Positions 25,002 to 34,373 of a DNA stretch of 64,000 nucleotides are shown piece by piece. The stretch covers positions 248,001-312,000 of the forward strand of contig JAWLDA010000001.1 in NCBI GenBank assembly GCA_041686855.1, written 5' to 3'. The number at the start of each line of letters is the position of its first letter. Position 1 is the stretch's first letter. A program made the position numbers and the translations under genes. Below the pieces are notes generated by a model. It saw only the letters and a list, made by a program, of their open reading frames with translations. It did no database searches and had not been told where the DNA came from. This stretch comes from JAWLDA01 sp041686855 (GTDB lineage Bacteria; Bacillota; Limnochordia; DTU080; RSA5).

Positions 25002-25683
25002 GTGCGCTCTCCCTCGCTTAAGATGTTTCAAGTTGGCGTTTCGAGTTGATAGACATACGTTAGGTGTACATTTCAGAGATCCTGCGGAGGAGTCGTAGTC
25101 CCGCTTCGGTGGTATTCGTCGAATACTCGTCCGGTTTTTAACTGCAGTTTGGCTGAGGCGAGCAAGCATCAGACGGAGGTTGCGAACGCCCCTGTCATAA
25201 GCAGGGATTTAGCGCGGGGGTTCCGTTTGAAGAATGCGTTGCGATGACGCTCGCACCGGGTGTGGGCAATTCTCGGACGCCAAGTAGATCGATAGATGGA
25301 CCGACGAATGGACCCGACGTGTGGATCCGACAACCGTCAGACGCTTTTCTCGGGTGTTCTCCTCGTTGTCCGAAAAGTGCTTGCTATGTTGCGAAATTCC
25401 ACCATCGAGTGTTTGGGTTGGTGAAAGCACCTCTTTGAGCAGGCCGTTTCTTCTCGGCATTGTGACGGAGACCTCCACCGTGTAAGTACCGGGTATTTTT
25501 CGGACGCTCCAAACGCTGCCGGCGCTTCGGTTGTCGATTCCCTTGTGTTATATCACCATCGGAGACGGTCACGGGAAGGGACTTGTGTGTTCTGCGAACA
25601 AGTGTTTGCAAAGACCGCTCCGAAGATTTTCTCCAGCGGTTTGACCGCTTGGTCCCCTAGGAGATATCGAGGAAACCAACGAG
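25002..25683. other. 682-bp stretch without a convincing gene
   Basis: Short overlapping frames exist on both strands but none has a credible RBS, composition or family resemblance. It probably contains the sulfatase promoter and the upstream region of the HTH-nuclease gene. Confidence 0.5.
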
Positions 25684-26715
25684 GTGGTGGCACGGGTGCA
25701 GTTGAAGTTGCGGACGATCGACGTACCACTGGCGCTTTTACTTTCTCGTGCGTTAACGCCCGCCGCTAAGTTGCTCTGGATCAGATTGCGCTTTGATGCA
25801 ACGCACAAACGGCAGCGCTCTCAGGTACCCGAGCGTCTCGCGAACCGTATCTGTCTGGCCCGTTCCACCGTGTACGAGGCCTTGAAAAGAGCTGGGGCCT
25901 CGGGATGGCTCGCGCCGTACCGTGATCCGTCCTCGGGGAAACGGCGATGGCGACCTGTCTATCCTGCCCTGGACGACCGTACGATCGTGAAGATTCCGGT
26001 GGACTTGATTCGAGCGTCCCATGCCCTGCGACCGCAGGCGCTTCTCTGCTACGGGCTATTGCAAGCGACGTCTCAATTCAATGGGTTGGCGGGTTACTTC
26101 AAGTGGGCTGAATTTAGTCAGCTGACCGGACTTCACCTGAAGACCCTGAAGCGTGCCGTGCGCTCACTCGCCGAGGCGCGCTGGATAGCGATCGCGCAAG
26201 AGAATCGAATTGCGCCCATATGGTTTCGCCTGCAACACGCCGACCAAGCATACAAAGAAGAGGTTAAAAGGCGACTAGAGAGGTCGAAATATCGGGGGGA
26301 AGCACTGATGCGGGCGCACCTCTCTCTGATCGCCGACACACGGGAGTGTGAGGACGGCGCCAGACCGGATTTCCTTGAGAACCCGGCCAGCGGGGAGCGC
26401 ATGGAGCTCGACCGTTTTTACCCGGTGGATCGCGTGGCCTTCGAGTTCAACGGACGACAGCACTACGTCGCCGCGGGACCTTTCTCGAAACAGGAAGTGG
26501 CCGCACAGCGTAAACGCGATGCCCTCAAGCGGCAGATCTGCAAACATCAAGAGGTCGCCCTTGTGGTCATCCACGCCGAGGATCTCTCGCTCACCACGAT
26601 GCGGAAGAAAGTCGGAGACAAACTTCCGCAGAGAATCTTACGCGGATTCAAACAGACGATTCGATACCTCAAGGCCTGTAGCCAGAGCTACCGGAAAGTG
26701 GCTCGTATCAGATGA
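25684..26715 (+). CDS. Two-HTH protein with C-terminal PD-(D/E)XK-like nuclease motif
   Basis: 343 residues. N-terminal winged-helix-like region (VPERLANRICLARSTVYEALKRAG), a second one (FSQLTGLHLKTLKRAVRSLAEARW), then a basic linker. The C-terminus (LDRFYPVDRVAFEFNGRQHY, AQRKRDALKRQICKHQ, LVVIHAEDL) has the D...E-x-x-G-x-Q-H pattern of VSR/DUF559-like restriction-fold nucleases. The HTH arrangement recalls plasmid replication initiators. Function unknown: mobile-element replication/nicking protein or orphan nuclease. Start GTG, alternative GTG one codon later. Isolated, with 680-720 bp gene-free flanks. Confidence 0.7.
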   Translation: MVARVQLKLRTIDVPLALLLSRALTPAAKLLWIRLRFDATHKRQRSQVPERLANRICLARSTVYEALKRAGASGWLAPYRDPSSGKRRWRPVYPALDDRTIVKIPVDLIRASHALRPQALLCYGLLQATSQFNGLAGYFKWAEFSQLTGLHLKTLKRAVRSLAEARWIAIAQENRIAPIWFRLQHADQAYKEEVKRRLERSKYRGEALMRAHLSLIADTRECEDGARPDFLENPASGERMELDRFYPVDRVAFEFNGRQHYVAAGPFSKQEVAAQRKRDALKRQICKHQEVALVVIHAEDLSLTTMRKKVGDKLPQRILRGFKQTIRYLKACSQSYRKVARIR

Positions 26716-27258
26716 AATCCCCGAGGTGCGCTACAAACTCAGGAGTGGGCGTGACATAGGCCTTCACCCTTTTTCAAAGATCATTCGGATTCGGTCGGCG
26801 AGGGAGCGCGGGAGGGAAGTGCATTCCGGCCGACAAATGTCCCGATATTGTGGTGACGAATGTCTCTGGGGCGCAAACGTCGAGTGATGTAAAGTAAAGG
26901 TGCAGGGGGGACACGGCAACGCCTCCCACAGCAAACCCACTTCGAACAACCCTGTAGAGGGCCTAAAAAAGCGAAGGGTCGGGGGCTGAGGGCAAAAGCG
27001 ATGTCGGTCGGTGGAGGACCAGGCTAAACCCCCTGTCGGATCACCGAGGAGAGCGGACTAGCGGCGGCTTGGGCATAGGAAATCGCCTCGGTGGAACGGG
27101 CGGCCAACAAAAGGCCAGCTTGAACGAACAGAACGCAACAGGTTCACAAACGGCCGAACGACGGCATGCAATGCACGCAGTAACGAGTCGTACGAACGGG
27201 ACGATCGGACGAAGGGTAGAACCTGACGACGTACGAATCGGACGGATCAAACGGTGGA

Positions 27259-27330
27259 AGACAGGGCGTAAGACAGGGTGTAAGACAGAGCGCAGGTCAG
27301 GGCGTAGGTCAGGGCGTAAGAGAGGGAGAA
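27259..27330 (+). repeat. 12-bp imperfect tandem repeat (6 units)
   Basis: Units such as AGACAGGGCGTA, AGACAGGGTGTA, AGACAGAGCGCA, GGTCAGGGCGTA (twice) and a degenerate sixth follow each other without gaps. A separate doublet ATGTGATCGAGA lies at about 27347-27370. Confidence 0.85.
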
Positions 27331-27388
27331 GCATCGTAAGTACAGTATGTGATCGAGAATGTGATCGAGAGCCCAAGCCGCTTGAGTA

Positions 27389-27422
27389 GCGACCCCACTC
27401 CAATTGAGGAGAGTGGGGTCGC
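27389..27422. terminator. Strong hairpin, terminator of the reverse operon
   Basis: GCGACCCCACTC (27389-27400) pairs perfectly with GAGTGGGGTCGC (27411-27422), 10-base loop. It lies 17 bp beyond the stop of the 27439 gene, in the right place to end that reverse transcript. No long T-run. Confidence 0.6.
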
Positions 27423-27438
27423 TTACTTTGCGCGAGGG

Positions 27439-28320
27439 CTACGCCGCAGCAATGAACTGCCGGTACAACTGAATGAGATGTTCAACTGTGGGTTGGCCAC
27501 TGCAGAGCACCTGTCGGATTCGAGCGCTCTGACGTGTGCCCGCTACGGTATCGTTACCAAAGAGGCTGAGGTAAAGCGCGTTGTGCTTGACGATGTTGTC
27601 GTTGGGATCGCCTGAGTACGTCGTACCGATCCCGATACATGATTGGGGGTCCACCATTTGCACGACGAAGGCGTCCCCGTGCGACATGACGACGATCGGA
27701 TGTGAGAACGCGGGACCACTCACCCAATGAGCGATCACCTTGCCCGAGTTGGAGTCGAGCCACCGACCGTCGAAGCGTAGCGCCGCAGAGCGTGAGTCAC
27801 GAGGGAAGACAAGGTAATGCCGATTGATCAAGTCGTTGTGCTCCAACTTAAGTAGGATTTGATCGCCGTCTTCCACCTTGCCGGGCAGTGACGGAATCAC
27901 TATGTAAGGATCCATCGAGAAATCAAAGTACGAGGAGAGGTACACTTCGTAAGCTTTGAGTGGTTGAAGCGTCTGCGACGTCAGATGTACGTCAACCGTC
28001 GCTGGATCGCTGACGCGGTACTCTGCCGTCAGCTCGGCGGGATGCTCCTGAGTAGCCTGCCAGCGCAGTGTCATACCTGATGAGGTATGCTCGGTTTGAA
28101 AGGGCTGATCGCGGGCGATCGCCATCAGTCTGCCGCGATCCATAAACCGATAAACGTTTAGGTGAAAGTAAGGCTCGCGCACCAAGTTGAGTTCGTTTCC
28201 GGGTTGCCGCAGCCCGACGACGCCGTGGCGGGTGGCATCTCCCTGTAAAATAATCTCTGCCTGTTGTGTCTTGTGTGTCAGTCTGACATCCTGTGTCGAG
28301 GAGCTCATTCTCCGTGTCAC
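27439..28320 (-). CDS. Conserved hypothetical protein, possible sugar-binding beta-sandwich
   Basis: 293 residues, no signal peptide or membrane segment. Almost all beta-type sequence with repeated aromatic strands (YFHLNVYRF, VYLSSYFDFSMDPYIV, LRFDGRWLDS, VVMSHGDAFVVQMVD). The overall layout resembles galactose-mutarotase-like folds, but I see no diagnostic catalytic motif, so no activity is assigned. GTG 28320 or ATG 28308 may be the start. It follows a Gfo/Idh gene by 27 bp and so belongs to sugar metabolism by context. Ends just before a strong hairpin. Confidence 0.7.
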   Translation of the reverse strand: MTRRMSSSTQDVRLTHKTQQAEIILQGDATRHGVVGLRQPGNELNLVREPYFHLNVYRFMDRGRLMAIARDQPFQTEHTSSGMTLRWQATQEHPAELTAEYRVSDPATVDVHLTSQTLQPLKAYEVYLSSYFDFSMDPYIVIPSLPGKVEDGDQILLKLEHNDLINRHYLVFPRDSRSAALRFDGRWLDSNSGKVIAHWVSGPAFSHPIVVMSHGDAFVVQMVDPQSCIGIGTTYSGDPNDNIVKHNALYLSLFGNDTVAGTRQSARIRQVLCSGQPTVEHLIQLYRQFIAAA

Positions 28321-28347
28321 ACACCTTTAGGTTGTTAATCAACCGCG

Positions 28348-29403
28348 TTATGCAGGGAGCGCGGTCGGGGCTTCGTCGGCCAAAAGGTCACGCACGCGGA
28401 TCGGTTGACCTGTCCGCGCCGAGCGCTCTCCAGCGATGGTGACGGCAAGCGTGCGGACGCCATTGGCATAGTCGGAACGGATTAGCTCCGGCCGACCCTG
28501 CTCCACGGCGTGTACAAAGGCCTGATCCTCAAGGAACATGGGATTGGCCTCGGCGGGCACCTCTTCGATGCCGTCGGCGGTTTGAATGCGAAGGTTTTTG
28601 CCGAGCGAGACCGTCACTCCGTCTGCGAGGATATGCAGTCCATTAATACCTGGTAGGGTACCGTGATGTAGAATTTGGCTGTTGGCAAAGTTACCGACGG
28701 CGCCGTTTTCAAAACGGAGCGTCATGCAGTTGACGTCGAAAATCTCATAATCAGAACCAACCCGAACATGGTTGACCCGCAAATCGGCCTCGGCGTAAAC
28801 GCTTTTCACTTCACCCACTAACTCACGCAGTAGATCGACTTGATGTGTGGCCATCTCGATCAGTTGCCCACCGGTCTTATCTTGGAACCGGTAGTACGGT
28901 TTTTTGACGGCCCCACCGGCTCGTACGACCAACGCCATGCCGATCGTTCGTCCTTGCAACGCCTCTTTGGCCCGTTGAATGTGGGCTCCGTAGCGAAGTT
29001 GATACCCCGAGACGGCGAGCAGCTTTCTCTGCTTTACTCCATCTAGGATTCGATTGGCGATCCCTAAGTCGAGGGCAAGGGGCTTTTCGACCAGCATCGG
29101 CAGGTCGGCGGCGACGACGGCCTCTTCCGCTTCACCGTGGGCAAAGGGAGGCAGGCAGACGTAGACCGCGTCGAGGCGCTCTTTGCGCAGCATCGCGTGT
29201 AGGTCTGTGTAGATGGTGGCCTCGAGGCGCCGTGCACTGCCGGATGTGTCCAAGTTGCGATTGACGGCCTGTTGGGTCTGCTCGATGCTTTCTGGCGCAA
29301 GATCGCACAGCGCCACAACTTCGGCGGAGTCGATCTGCATTAGGTTGGTGAGATGGGGACGGGTGATGCCACCGGCACCAATGAATCCAATCCGAACGCT
29401 CAT
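28348..29403 (-). CDS. Gfo/Idh/MocA family oxidoreductase
   Basis: 351 residues. N-terminal Rossmann fingerprint GFIGAGGITRPH, AEVVALCDL, VYVCLPPFAHG, and the catalytic MLVEKPLAL (EKP) motif; later GGQLIEMATHQVDLLRELVG is the substrate-domain G-x-x-x-x-x-x-x-H-x-x-D block. Oxidises or reduces sugars and inositols using NAD(P). ATG start with AAAGGG rather far (about 14 bp) upstream. First of a two-gene reverse unit with the 27439 protein; preceded by the YhcH-family gene on the same strand, 116 bp away. Confidence 0.92.
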   Translation of the reverse strand: MSVRIGFIGAGGITRPHLTNLMQIDSAEVVALCDLAPESIEQTQQAVNRNLDTSGSARRLEATIYTDLHAMLRKERLDAVYVCLPPFAHGEAEEAVVAADLPMLVEKPLALDLGIANRILDGVKQRKLLAVSGYQLRYGAHIQRAKEALQGRTIGMALVVRAGGAVKKPYYRFQDKTGGQLIEMATHQVDLLRELVGEVKSVYAEADLRVNHVRVGSDYEIFDVNCMTLRFENGAVGNFANSQILHHGTLPGINGLHILADGVTVSLGKNLRIQTADGIEEVPAEANPMFLEDQAFVHAVEQGRPELIRSDYANGVRTLAVTIAGERSARTGQPIRVRDLLADEAPTALPA

Positions 29404-29487
29404 GGTTGACAGTCACACCCTTTGGGAGGGAGTTGAATTTGCTAATCGAAAGAATAATTCACGACTTTGGCCACAATGACCTTTGAT

Positions 29488-29526
29488 GAACGATCATGAC
29501 GAACGATCATGACGAATGATCAGATC
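29488..29526 (+). repeat. 13-bp direct repeat in intergenic DNA
   Basis: GAACGATCATGAC occurs twice in tandem (29488-29500, 29501-29513), followed by GAATGATCAGATC. The last copy contains the stop codon of the reverse YhcH-family gene. Confidence 0.8.
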
Positions 29527-30008
29527 GCCACTTTGACGACAATCTTCTCGACCCGCTGGGGGCGCTCCCACACGAGGCCGGGGGTGTGGGCATCTTCCGG
29601 AAATAGAAGCGCGACGCTTCCTGCCGCTAGTGGAAAGGTCGGGGCGTCGCTCTTTGGTTCAAAAAGCGCCGCATCCTTTTGGGCATCGTAAGGCGATTGA
29701 ACCTCGAGGCCGTCCAGGTCTGTGAGCGCAATGGCTTCAGCCCCAGTGTGAACGTACTGGATGTCGTAGTACTGACGATGGGCTTCTAAAAACTCCCGGG
29801 GTGAGCGCGATTCGTAACAAATCAGCATGGCGAAAATCTGATCTCCGTCGATCTCTACGCGCTGTGCGTCTCCAAGCTCCAATTCGCTCAGACTCTTTAG
29901 CACGCCGTCGGTATCTTTGGCCGCGCTCTGCAGCCAATCGACGGCTTTGTTCATGCGCTCGGAGCGCGGGGCTTGATTCCCTAGACGTTGCAGTGGGCAA
30001 TAGATCAT
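29520..30008 (-). CDS. YhcH/YjgK/YiaL family protein
   Basis: 162 residues, a single-domain cupin-like protein of the family that includes the N-acetylneuraminate anomerase NanQ and the beta subunit of EbgC. Seen: FLEAHRQYYDIQYVHTGAE (H-x-x-x-x-D-I-Q core) and LLFPEDAHTPGL with the metal-binding Asp/His. ATG start. Probable role is anomer interconversion of an amino or deoxy sugar; fits next to Gfo/Idh enzymes. Divergent from the serine protease with only 26 bp between starts, so one promoter must lie within a neighbouring gene. Confidence 0.9.
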   Translation of the reverse strand: MIYCPLQRLGNQAPRSERMNKAVDWLQSAAKDTDGVLKSLSELELGDAQRVEIDGDQIFAMLICYESRSPREFLEAHRQYYDIQYVHTGAEAIALTDLDGLEVQSPYDAQKDAALFEPKSDAPTFPLAAGSVALLFPEDAHTPGLVWERPQRVEKIVVKVAI

Positions 30009-30034
30009 GGATCGATCCTCATTTCGATGGCAGG

Positions 30035-32125
30035 ATGAGCTTCAATTCACGGCGACAGGCGTATACTCCTTTGACCTGGTTGATCTCCATCGCACTGTGG
30101 ATCGTTCTCGTCGGTGGCGCATGGGCGGCGGGTGCTGACACATCCTTAACCATACCCGGCGTATTGTCACGAGCGGACGCCGATAACTCAGGCAGAATCG
30201 CCCATGCATTCTCCTGGGAACTTGAGCAGGGGCAAACCGTTATTGTACGCCTAAGCGCAGCGTTTGACGGGTACCTTGAGCTGTTGACAGAGGACGGTCG
30301 GTTGGTGAGTGCCGACGATGACTCGGGCGGCGGGATGGACGCGCTGCTGGAGTACACGACTGAGACGAGTGGGATGTATCGCCTCGTGGTCTCTTCCGCG
30401 GCTCAAGACGAGACAGGCCCATACACTTTGGGGCTGCACACAGCGTCGCACGCATCGGACGGCGAGGTGAATCGGTGGCCCACCCGGTTACACGGAAAGG
30501 GCGTTGATCGAGCTCCTGCGGAGTCGTTACGCCCAGGAACGGTGCTCCAACGCCGTTTGGAACGTCCGGGAGAAATCGCCACGTTTGCGATCAATGTAGT
30601 GGACTTGGCGGACTCGGGTGGCCTATTCGACATCTGGCTCTTAGGCGAGTCTGACTTCGATCTCCACGCCACAGCGATCGGTATGGACCCGCTCCGTCCT
30701 CTCGCCGAAAGCGCATCTGAGGGACCCTTCGGCTACGAGCACATTCGGATCGCGGCTGGGGCCGGCACACAATCAATCCAGCTTCAAGTCGTCCTCTACG
30801 GAAATCTCTCGCACGATGGGACGTACTATCTCCTCGCCCAAGAGTTAACGCCGGGAGTCGACACATCGATAGATCAAACTGGAGGGCCTCCCATGCCGTC
30901 CGTCTCCGAGCCGCAGGCTCAGAGGTCGCGCGTCGTGTCACCGCTTGGCGGTGCGATTGTGCCGGGAAGCCGCCGGTCAGGCGCCGTGAACACTCGAGAG
31001 TACGCGACGCAATTTTGGACGCTGATGGTGCCGGAAGGGGTTCGCCGAGTGAGCGTCGGCCTCTTTGGCGCGGAGGGTGATCTCGACCTCTCCCTCCATC
31101 CCGGATGGAGCCCTGGTCCTGCGGGGTTTGGTCACGACGTTCATCGAGTGAGCAAACGCCACAACGAGCGGATTCACCTCGGGAGCCCGGATGGCGACGG
31201 GTACGTGCCGCCCGGACCGTATACGGTTGCGGTCTGGGCGGACGAGCCGTGGCCGTCGACGTATCAGATCGAAGTGAGCTTCGATGCTCCGCTGCCTTCG
31301 TCGTTGGATGAGGCGTTTGAGCCCCCAGCCGGAATGGAGCTCACGGGTGTGCAACAGGCACAGCTCGCTACGGTGCTGATTGAGAATGACTTCAATACGG
31401 GCTCAGGCGCCCTTGTGACGCCGGATGGGCTCATTCTCACCAATTTTCACGTCGTTGCGGCGTGTCACGCGAGTGGTGAGTCGCCGGTGGGTTGCCTTGA
31501 GCCAAAGAGGGAAGAGCCTCTCCAAGCCGGCAACGTTGATAGTGCGGTGAACGCCATGGAACACATCATCTCGCTCCTCGACCCGCGCACAGGCCGTGCG
31601 ACGCAGCGGTTTACAGCTCGACTTGCGCAGGCGTTCCCCCAATACGACTTGGCCCTGTTAGAGATAACCGCGGACATCGACGGCCGGCCGTGGCCGCCGA
31701 GTCCGCCGAGTCCTGCCCACGAGTTACCGTACGTACCCTTGTACTCCTCGAACTCTGCCGGCTCGGATGAACATGCTACGTCTCTTAGCGACCTCGATAC
31801 GCTGACGCTGGGTTACGAGGTAGGCGAGGCGGGAGTCCGCTTTGTTTCGACACCGACTCGTATCGGCGAAGAGCTCCTTTGGGAGGGGCGGCCCGTGCTG
31901 GTTCACATAAAGGGAGGGCGCAATCCGTGGCCCTCCGGTGGGCTTGTCGTAGAGGCTGCGACCGGTCATTTGCTGGCCATGACGACGGCCCGACACCACC
32001 GTGGGTTTGGCCTGGAGCTGCTCGATCCCCAGCACTTTGCGCACCCGATCCACCTTGTGACCGAGGCGCTACCTCCACGCGTGAGAGAGCCGGGGGAGGA
32101 GGTCCCTCTCCGGCTCTCTAGGTAA
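30035..32125 (+). CDS. Secreted trypsin-like serine protease with PPC-like repeat domains
   Basis: 696 residues with a Sec signal peptide (LTWLISIALWIVLVGGAWAAG). Residues about 45-430 contain three PPC-like beta domains (first: GQTVIVRLSAAFDGYLEL...YRLVVSSA; third: YATQFWTLMVPEGVRRVSV). The protease domain follows: TNFHVVAA (His472), YDLALLEI (Asp538), and WPSGGLVV (Ser634), with a large insert after the His. The oxyanion glycine two before Ser is replaced (W-P-S-G-G). A longer frame from 29801 overlaps the YhcH gene and is rejected. Exported to periplasm or outside; substrate unknown. Confidence 0.85.
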   Translation: MSFNSRRQAYTPLTWLISIALWIVLVGGAWAAGADTSLTIPGVLSRADADNSGRIAHAFSWELEQGQTVIVRLSAAFDGYLELLTEDGRLVSADDDSGGGMDALLEYTTETSGMYRLVVSSAAQDETGPYTLGLHTASHASDGEVNRWPTRLHGKGVDRAPAESLRPGTVLQRRLERPGEIATFAINVVDLADSGGLFDIWLLGESDFDLHATAIGMDPLRPLAESASEGPFGYEHIRIAAGAGTQSIQLQVVLYGNLSHDGTYYLLAQELTPGVDTSIDQTGGPPMPSVSEPQAQRSRVVSPLGGAIVPGSRRSGAVNTREYATQFWTLMVPEGVRRVSVGLFGAEGDLDLSLHPGWSPGPAGFGHDVHRVSKRHNERIHLGSPDGDGYVPPGPYTVAVWADEPWPSTYQIEVSFDAPLPSSLDEAFEPPAGMELTGVQQAQLATVLIENDFNTGSGALVTPDGLILTNFHVVAACHASGESPVGCLEPKREEPLQAGNVDSAVNAMEHIISLLDPRTGRATQRFTARLAQAFPQYDLALLEITADIDGRPWPPSPPSPAHELPYVPLYSSNSAGSDEHATSLSDLDTLTLGYEVGEAGVRFVSTPTRIGEELLWEGRPVLVHIKGGRNPWPSGGLVVEAATGHLLAMTTARHHRGFGLELLDPQHFAHPIHLVTEALPPRVREPGEEVPLRLSR

Positions 32126-32176
32126 GACGTCTGAGACCATTGCCCTTGCCCGCCACAGATGGCGAGGCTGATTGCC

Positions 32177-33262
32177 TTAGATCTCGGGGATGTGAATCTC
32201 AACCTCTTTGCCGACTTCGGCCGAGCGGATCACGCCGTCGATGATCGCCTGATTCCGAACGATTTGCTCGCCTGGAATCGGCGCCGGACCGCCCTCTTGC
32301 ACCGCCCGCACAAAGTCGTACACTTTCTCTGCGAAGATGTTGAGGTTGTGTCGCTTGATCGGTAGGGGACTCTCCGTGTGGTGGCCGAGGAGGTCGTGGT
32401 AAACCGTGATCGAACCGACACCGCCGTCCCAGACTCCACTAAAGGGACCGCTGCCGGCCGGTGTCACCTTAAGACCTGCATCCGTCCCCAGAAACATCGT
32501 GGCGCCCAACGTGTCCATGTGCATCGCCCACGAGATCTTGAACATCAGTGTGATATCGCCTTCGAGACGGATCAGCGCCGCGCCGAAATCGTCCACTTCA
32601 AACTTCTCCGCCTCTTTGTGGTACTGCGGAGAGGTACCCAAGTGATTAGTGGTGACGGCCGAGACCGACAAGGGTTTGGGGTAGTCGAGCGCGTTCAGGA
32701 CGAGATCGAGCGAGTAGCAGCCGATGTCCGCAATGGCGCCGGCGCCGGCGAGCTCCTTGCGAATAAAGGTGCCGCCGGGCATCCCGCGCCGCCGACCGCC
32801 GCCGGTCTCGACGTAGTACACCTTGCCCAATCTCCCAGAACGGACAACGTCGTTGATGGTGTGCATATTGGGATCGTAGCGCGGTTGGAAGCCGACGGAG
32901 AGGATGCGCTCCGTCCGTTTGGCTACCTGAGCCATCTCGACGGCCTGCTCCAGCGTGACGGCCATCGGCTTTTCGACCAGGACGTGGACGCCTGCCGAAA
33001 GAGCGGCTACTGACGTGCTGTGGTGCGCGACGTTGGGTGTGCAGACGCTCACTGCGTCGACGCCGTCGTCGAGTAGACGCTCTACCGACTCGTAGCTTCG
33101 GGCGCCTTCAAGCCCCTCCGCCTCGATAAACGCTTGCGCTCGGTCGGGAACGATGTCGCAAACGGCGACGACATCGACATCCTCTCGACTCTTGTACGCC
33201 CGCGCGTGGCCGCGTGCGATGCCGCCACTGCCGATGATCCCGATTTTGAGTTGATTGGCCAT
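32177..33262 (-). CDS. Gfo/Idh/MocA family oxidoreductase
   Basis: 361 residues. GIIGSGGIARGHARAY fingerprint, VDVVAVCDIV, VSVCTPNVAHHSTS, VLVEKPMAV catalytic motif, AIADIGCYSLDLVLNAL. ATG start with GAGGAGG about 11 bp upstream. Terminal gene of the nine-gene reverse operon starting at 41816; 31 bp after the second Gfo/Idh gene. The two Gfo/Idh proteins of the operon are different in sequence, so they probably act on different steps. Confidence 0.93.
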   Translation of the reverse strand: MANQLKIGIIGSGGIARGHARAYKSREDVDVVAVCDIVPDRAQAFIEAEGLEGARSYESVERLLDDGVDAVSVCTPNVAHHSTSVAALSAGVHVLVEKPMAVTLEQAVEMAQVAKRTERILSVGFQPRYDPNMHTINDVVRSGRLGKVYYVETGGGRRRGMPGGTFIRKELAGAGAIADIGCYSLDLVLNALDYPKPLSVSAVTTNHLGTSPQYHKEAEKFEVDDFGAALIRLEGDITLMFKISWAMHMDTLGATMFLGTDAGLKVTPAGSGPFSGVWDGGVGSITVYHDLLGHHTESPLPIKRHNLNIFAEKVYDFVRAVQEGGPAPIPGEQIVRNQAIIDGVIRSAEVGKEVEIHIPEI

Positions 33263-33293
33263 GCTGTCCGTCCTCCTCGTTTTGCGCTCCCGT

Positions 33294-34322
33294 TTAAGCG
33301 ACGTTACTGGGGAGCTGGGGAACTTCGACTGCCACTTCGCGGCGCTCTTTTAGCGAACGATAGGCCGCTTCGGAGACGGCGATCGCACGAAGACCGTCAG
33401 CCGGCGTGATGAGGGGCTGCGTCTTGTTTCGAACGGAATCGATAAAGTGGCGGTTCATGTGCGTCCACATGTCATTCTCCGTGAACGCGGTCCGCTCTTC
33501 GGGGCCGGTAGCACGCTTGAGGCGGACTTCGTTGTTGTTGTTGACGACGGTGAGCTGCTCCGTGGCGACACCGACAAAGTCGTACTCGACCCGAGTCACC
33601 CAAGGGGTGCTCACGCTGGCGACACCGCCGTTCTTAAAGCGCAGAGCGACGGTGAAGCCGTCGTTGACGCTACCAGCGGGGAGGATGTACGTACCACCGT
33701 AGGCGAAGACGCTCTCAATTTCGCCGCAGAACCAGGTGAACATGTCGTAGTCGTGGGAGGCATGGGAGTAGATCGGCCCTTTCCCTTGCGCCTCGTCAAA
33801 GTAGAAGCTGGGGGGATCGTAGTACTCATCCCGATACTTGTCGTACACCTTGACGTTGGGGTCGATGAAATGGGCCCGAATCGACCATGCCTGCGCGATA
33901 TTGCCGACGTTCTCCCCCGAAAGGATCTCCTTCATCTTGCGGTAGCACGGGTCGAAGCGCAAGGGGTAGCCTACCATGGTGATCAGCTCGGGATGAGCCG
34001 CCGCCGCCTCGACAATGGCAGCGCCGTCTTCCAGGTTGGTTGCAATGGCCTTCTCGAGGAAGAGGTGCTTCCCTGACTCGAGAACGGCCCTGGCGGGCTC
34101 TACGTGTGCATTGTCGGGTGTTGCCACATAGACGGCGTCCAAGTCGCGATCGAGCAGCTCCTCCATCGAGTCACAGACTGTCGCGTTCAGCTCGGCGCCG
34201 AGTTTCTCCGCTTTGGAGCGGGTGCGGTTGTACAGCGCGTCGACCGTCACATCGTCAAATCCAGCCAGCGTGCGGGCGTGCAGGGTGCCCATCAGTCCAC
34301 ATCCGATGACTCCTACTTTCAC
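33294..34322 (-). CDS. Gfo/Idh/MocA family oxidoreductase
   Basis: 342 residues. GVIGCGLMGTLHART fingerprint, VYVATPDNAHVEPA, LFLEKAIAT: the usual EKP motif reads EKA, but the catalytic lysine is retained. GPIYSHASHDYDMFTWF provides the His/Asp of the substrate domain. GTG start with GAGGTG 6-7 bp upstream. Internal gene of the reverse operon, 51 bp after the SDR. Likely inositol or sugar dehydrogenase activity. Confidence 0.92.
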   Translation of the reverse strand: MKVGVIGCGLMGTLHARTLAGFDDVTVDALYNRTRSKAEKLGAELNATVCDSMEELLDRDLDAVYVATPDNAHVEPARAVLESGKHLFLEKAIATNLEDGAAIVEAAAAHPELITMVGYPLRFDPCYRKMKEILSGENVGNIAQAWSIRAHFIDPNVKVYDKYRDEYYDPPSFYFDEAQGKGPIYSHASHDYDMFTWFCGEIESVFAYGGTYILPAGSVNDGFTVALRFKNGGVASVSTPWVTRVEYDFVGVATEQLTVVNNNNEVRLKRATGPEERTAFTENDMWTHMNRHFIDSVRNKTQPLITPADGLRAIAVSEAAYRSLKERREVAVEVPQLPSNVA

Positions 34323-34373
34323 TTATTTCACCTCATTTAGATAGTCTTTAGATAATCTTCTTGCGCTCGGTCG

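Larger units (their letters stand above)
26716..27438. other. 723-bp stretch without a convincing gene, repeat-containing
   Basis: Overlapping frames on both strands (for example 27069-27389 plus, Arg/Lys-rich) arise from a 12-bp repeat and lack RBS support. It holds the 12-bp tandem repeats and a strong hairpin listed separately. Confidence 0.5.

Noticed and set aside
25684..26715. Transposase
   Set aside because: No DDE or serine/tyrosine recombinase motif and no terminal inverted repeats found.
27041..27403. 120-aa reverse ORF and overlapping 106-aa forward ORF
   Set aside because: Both are produced by the 12-bp repeats; low complexity and no RBS.
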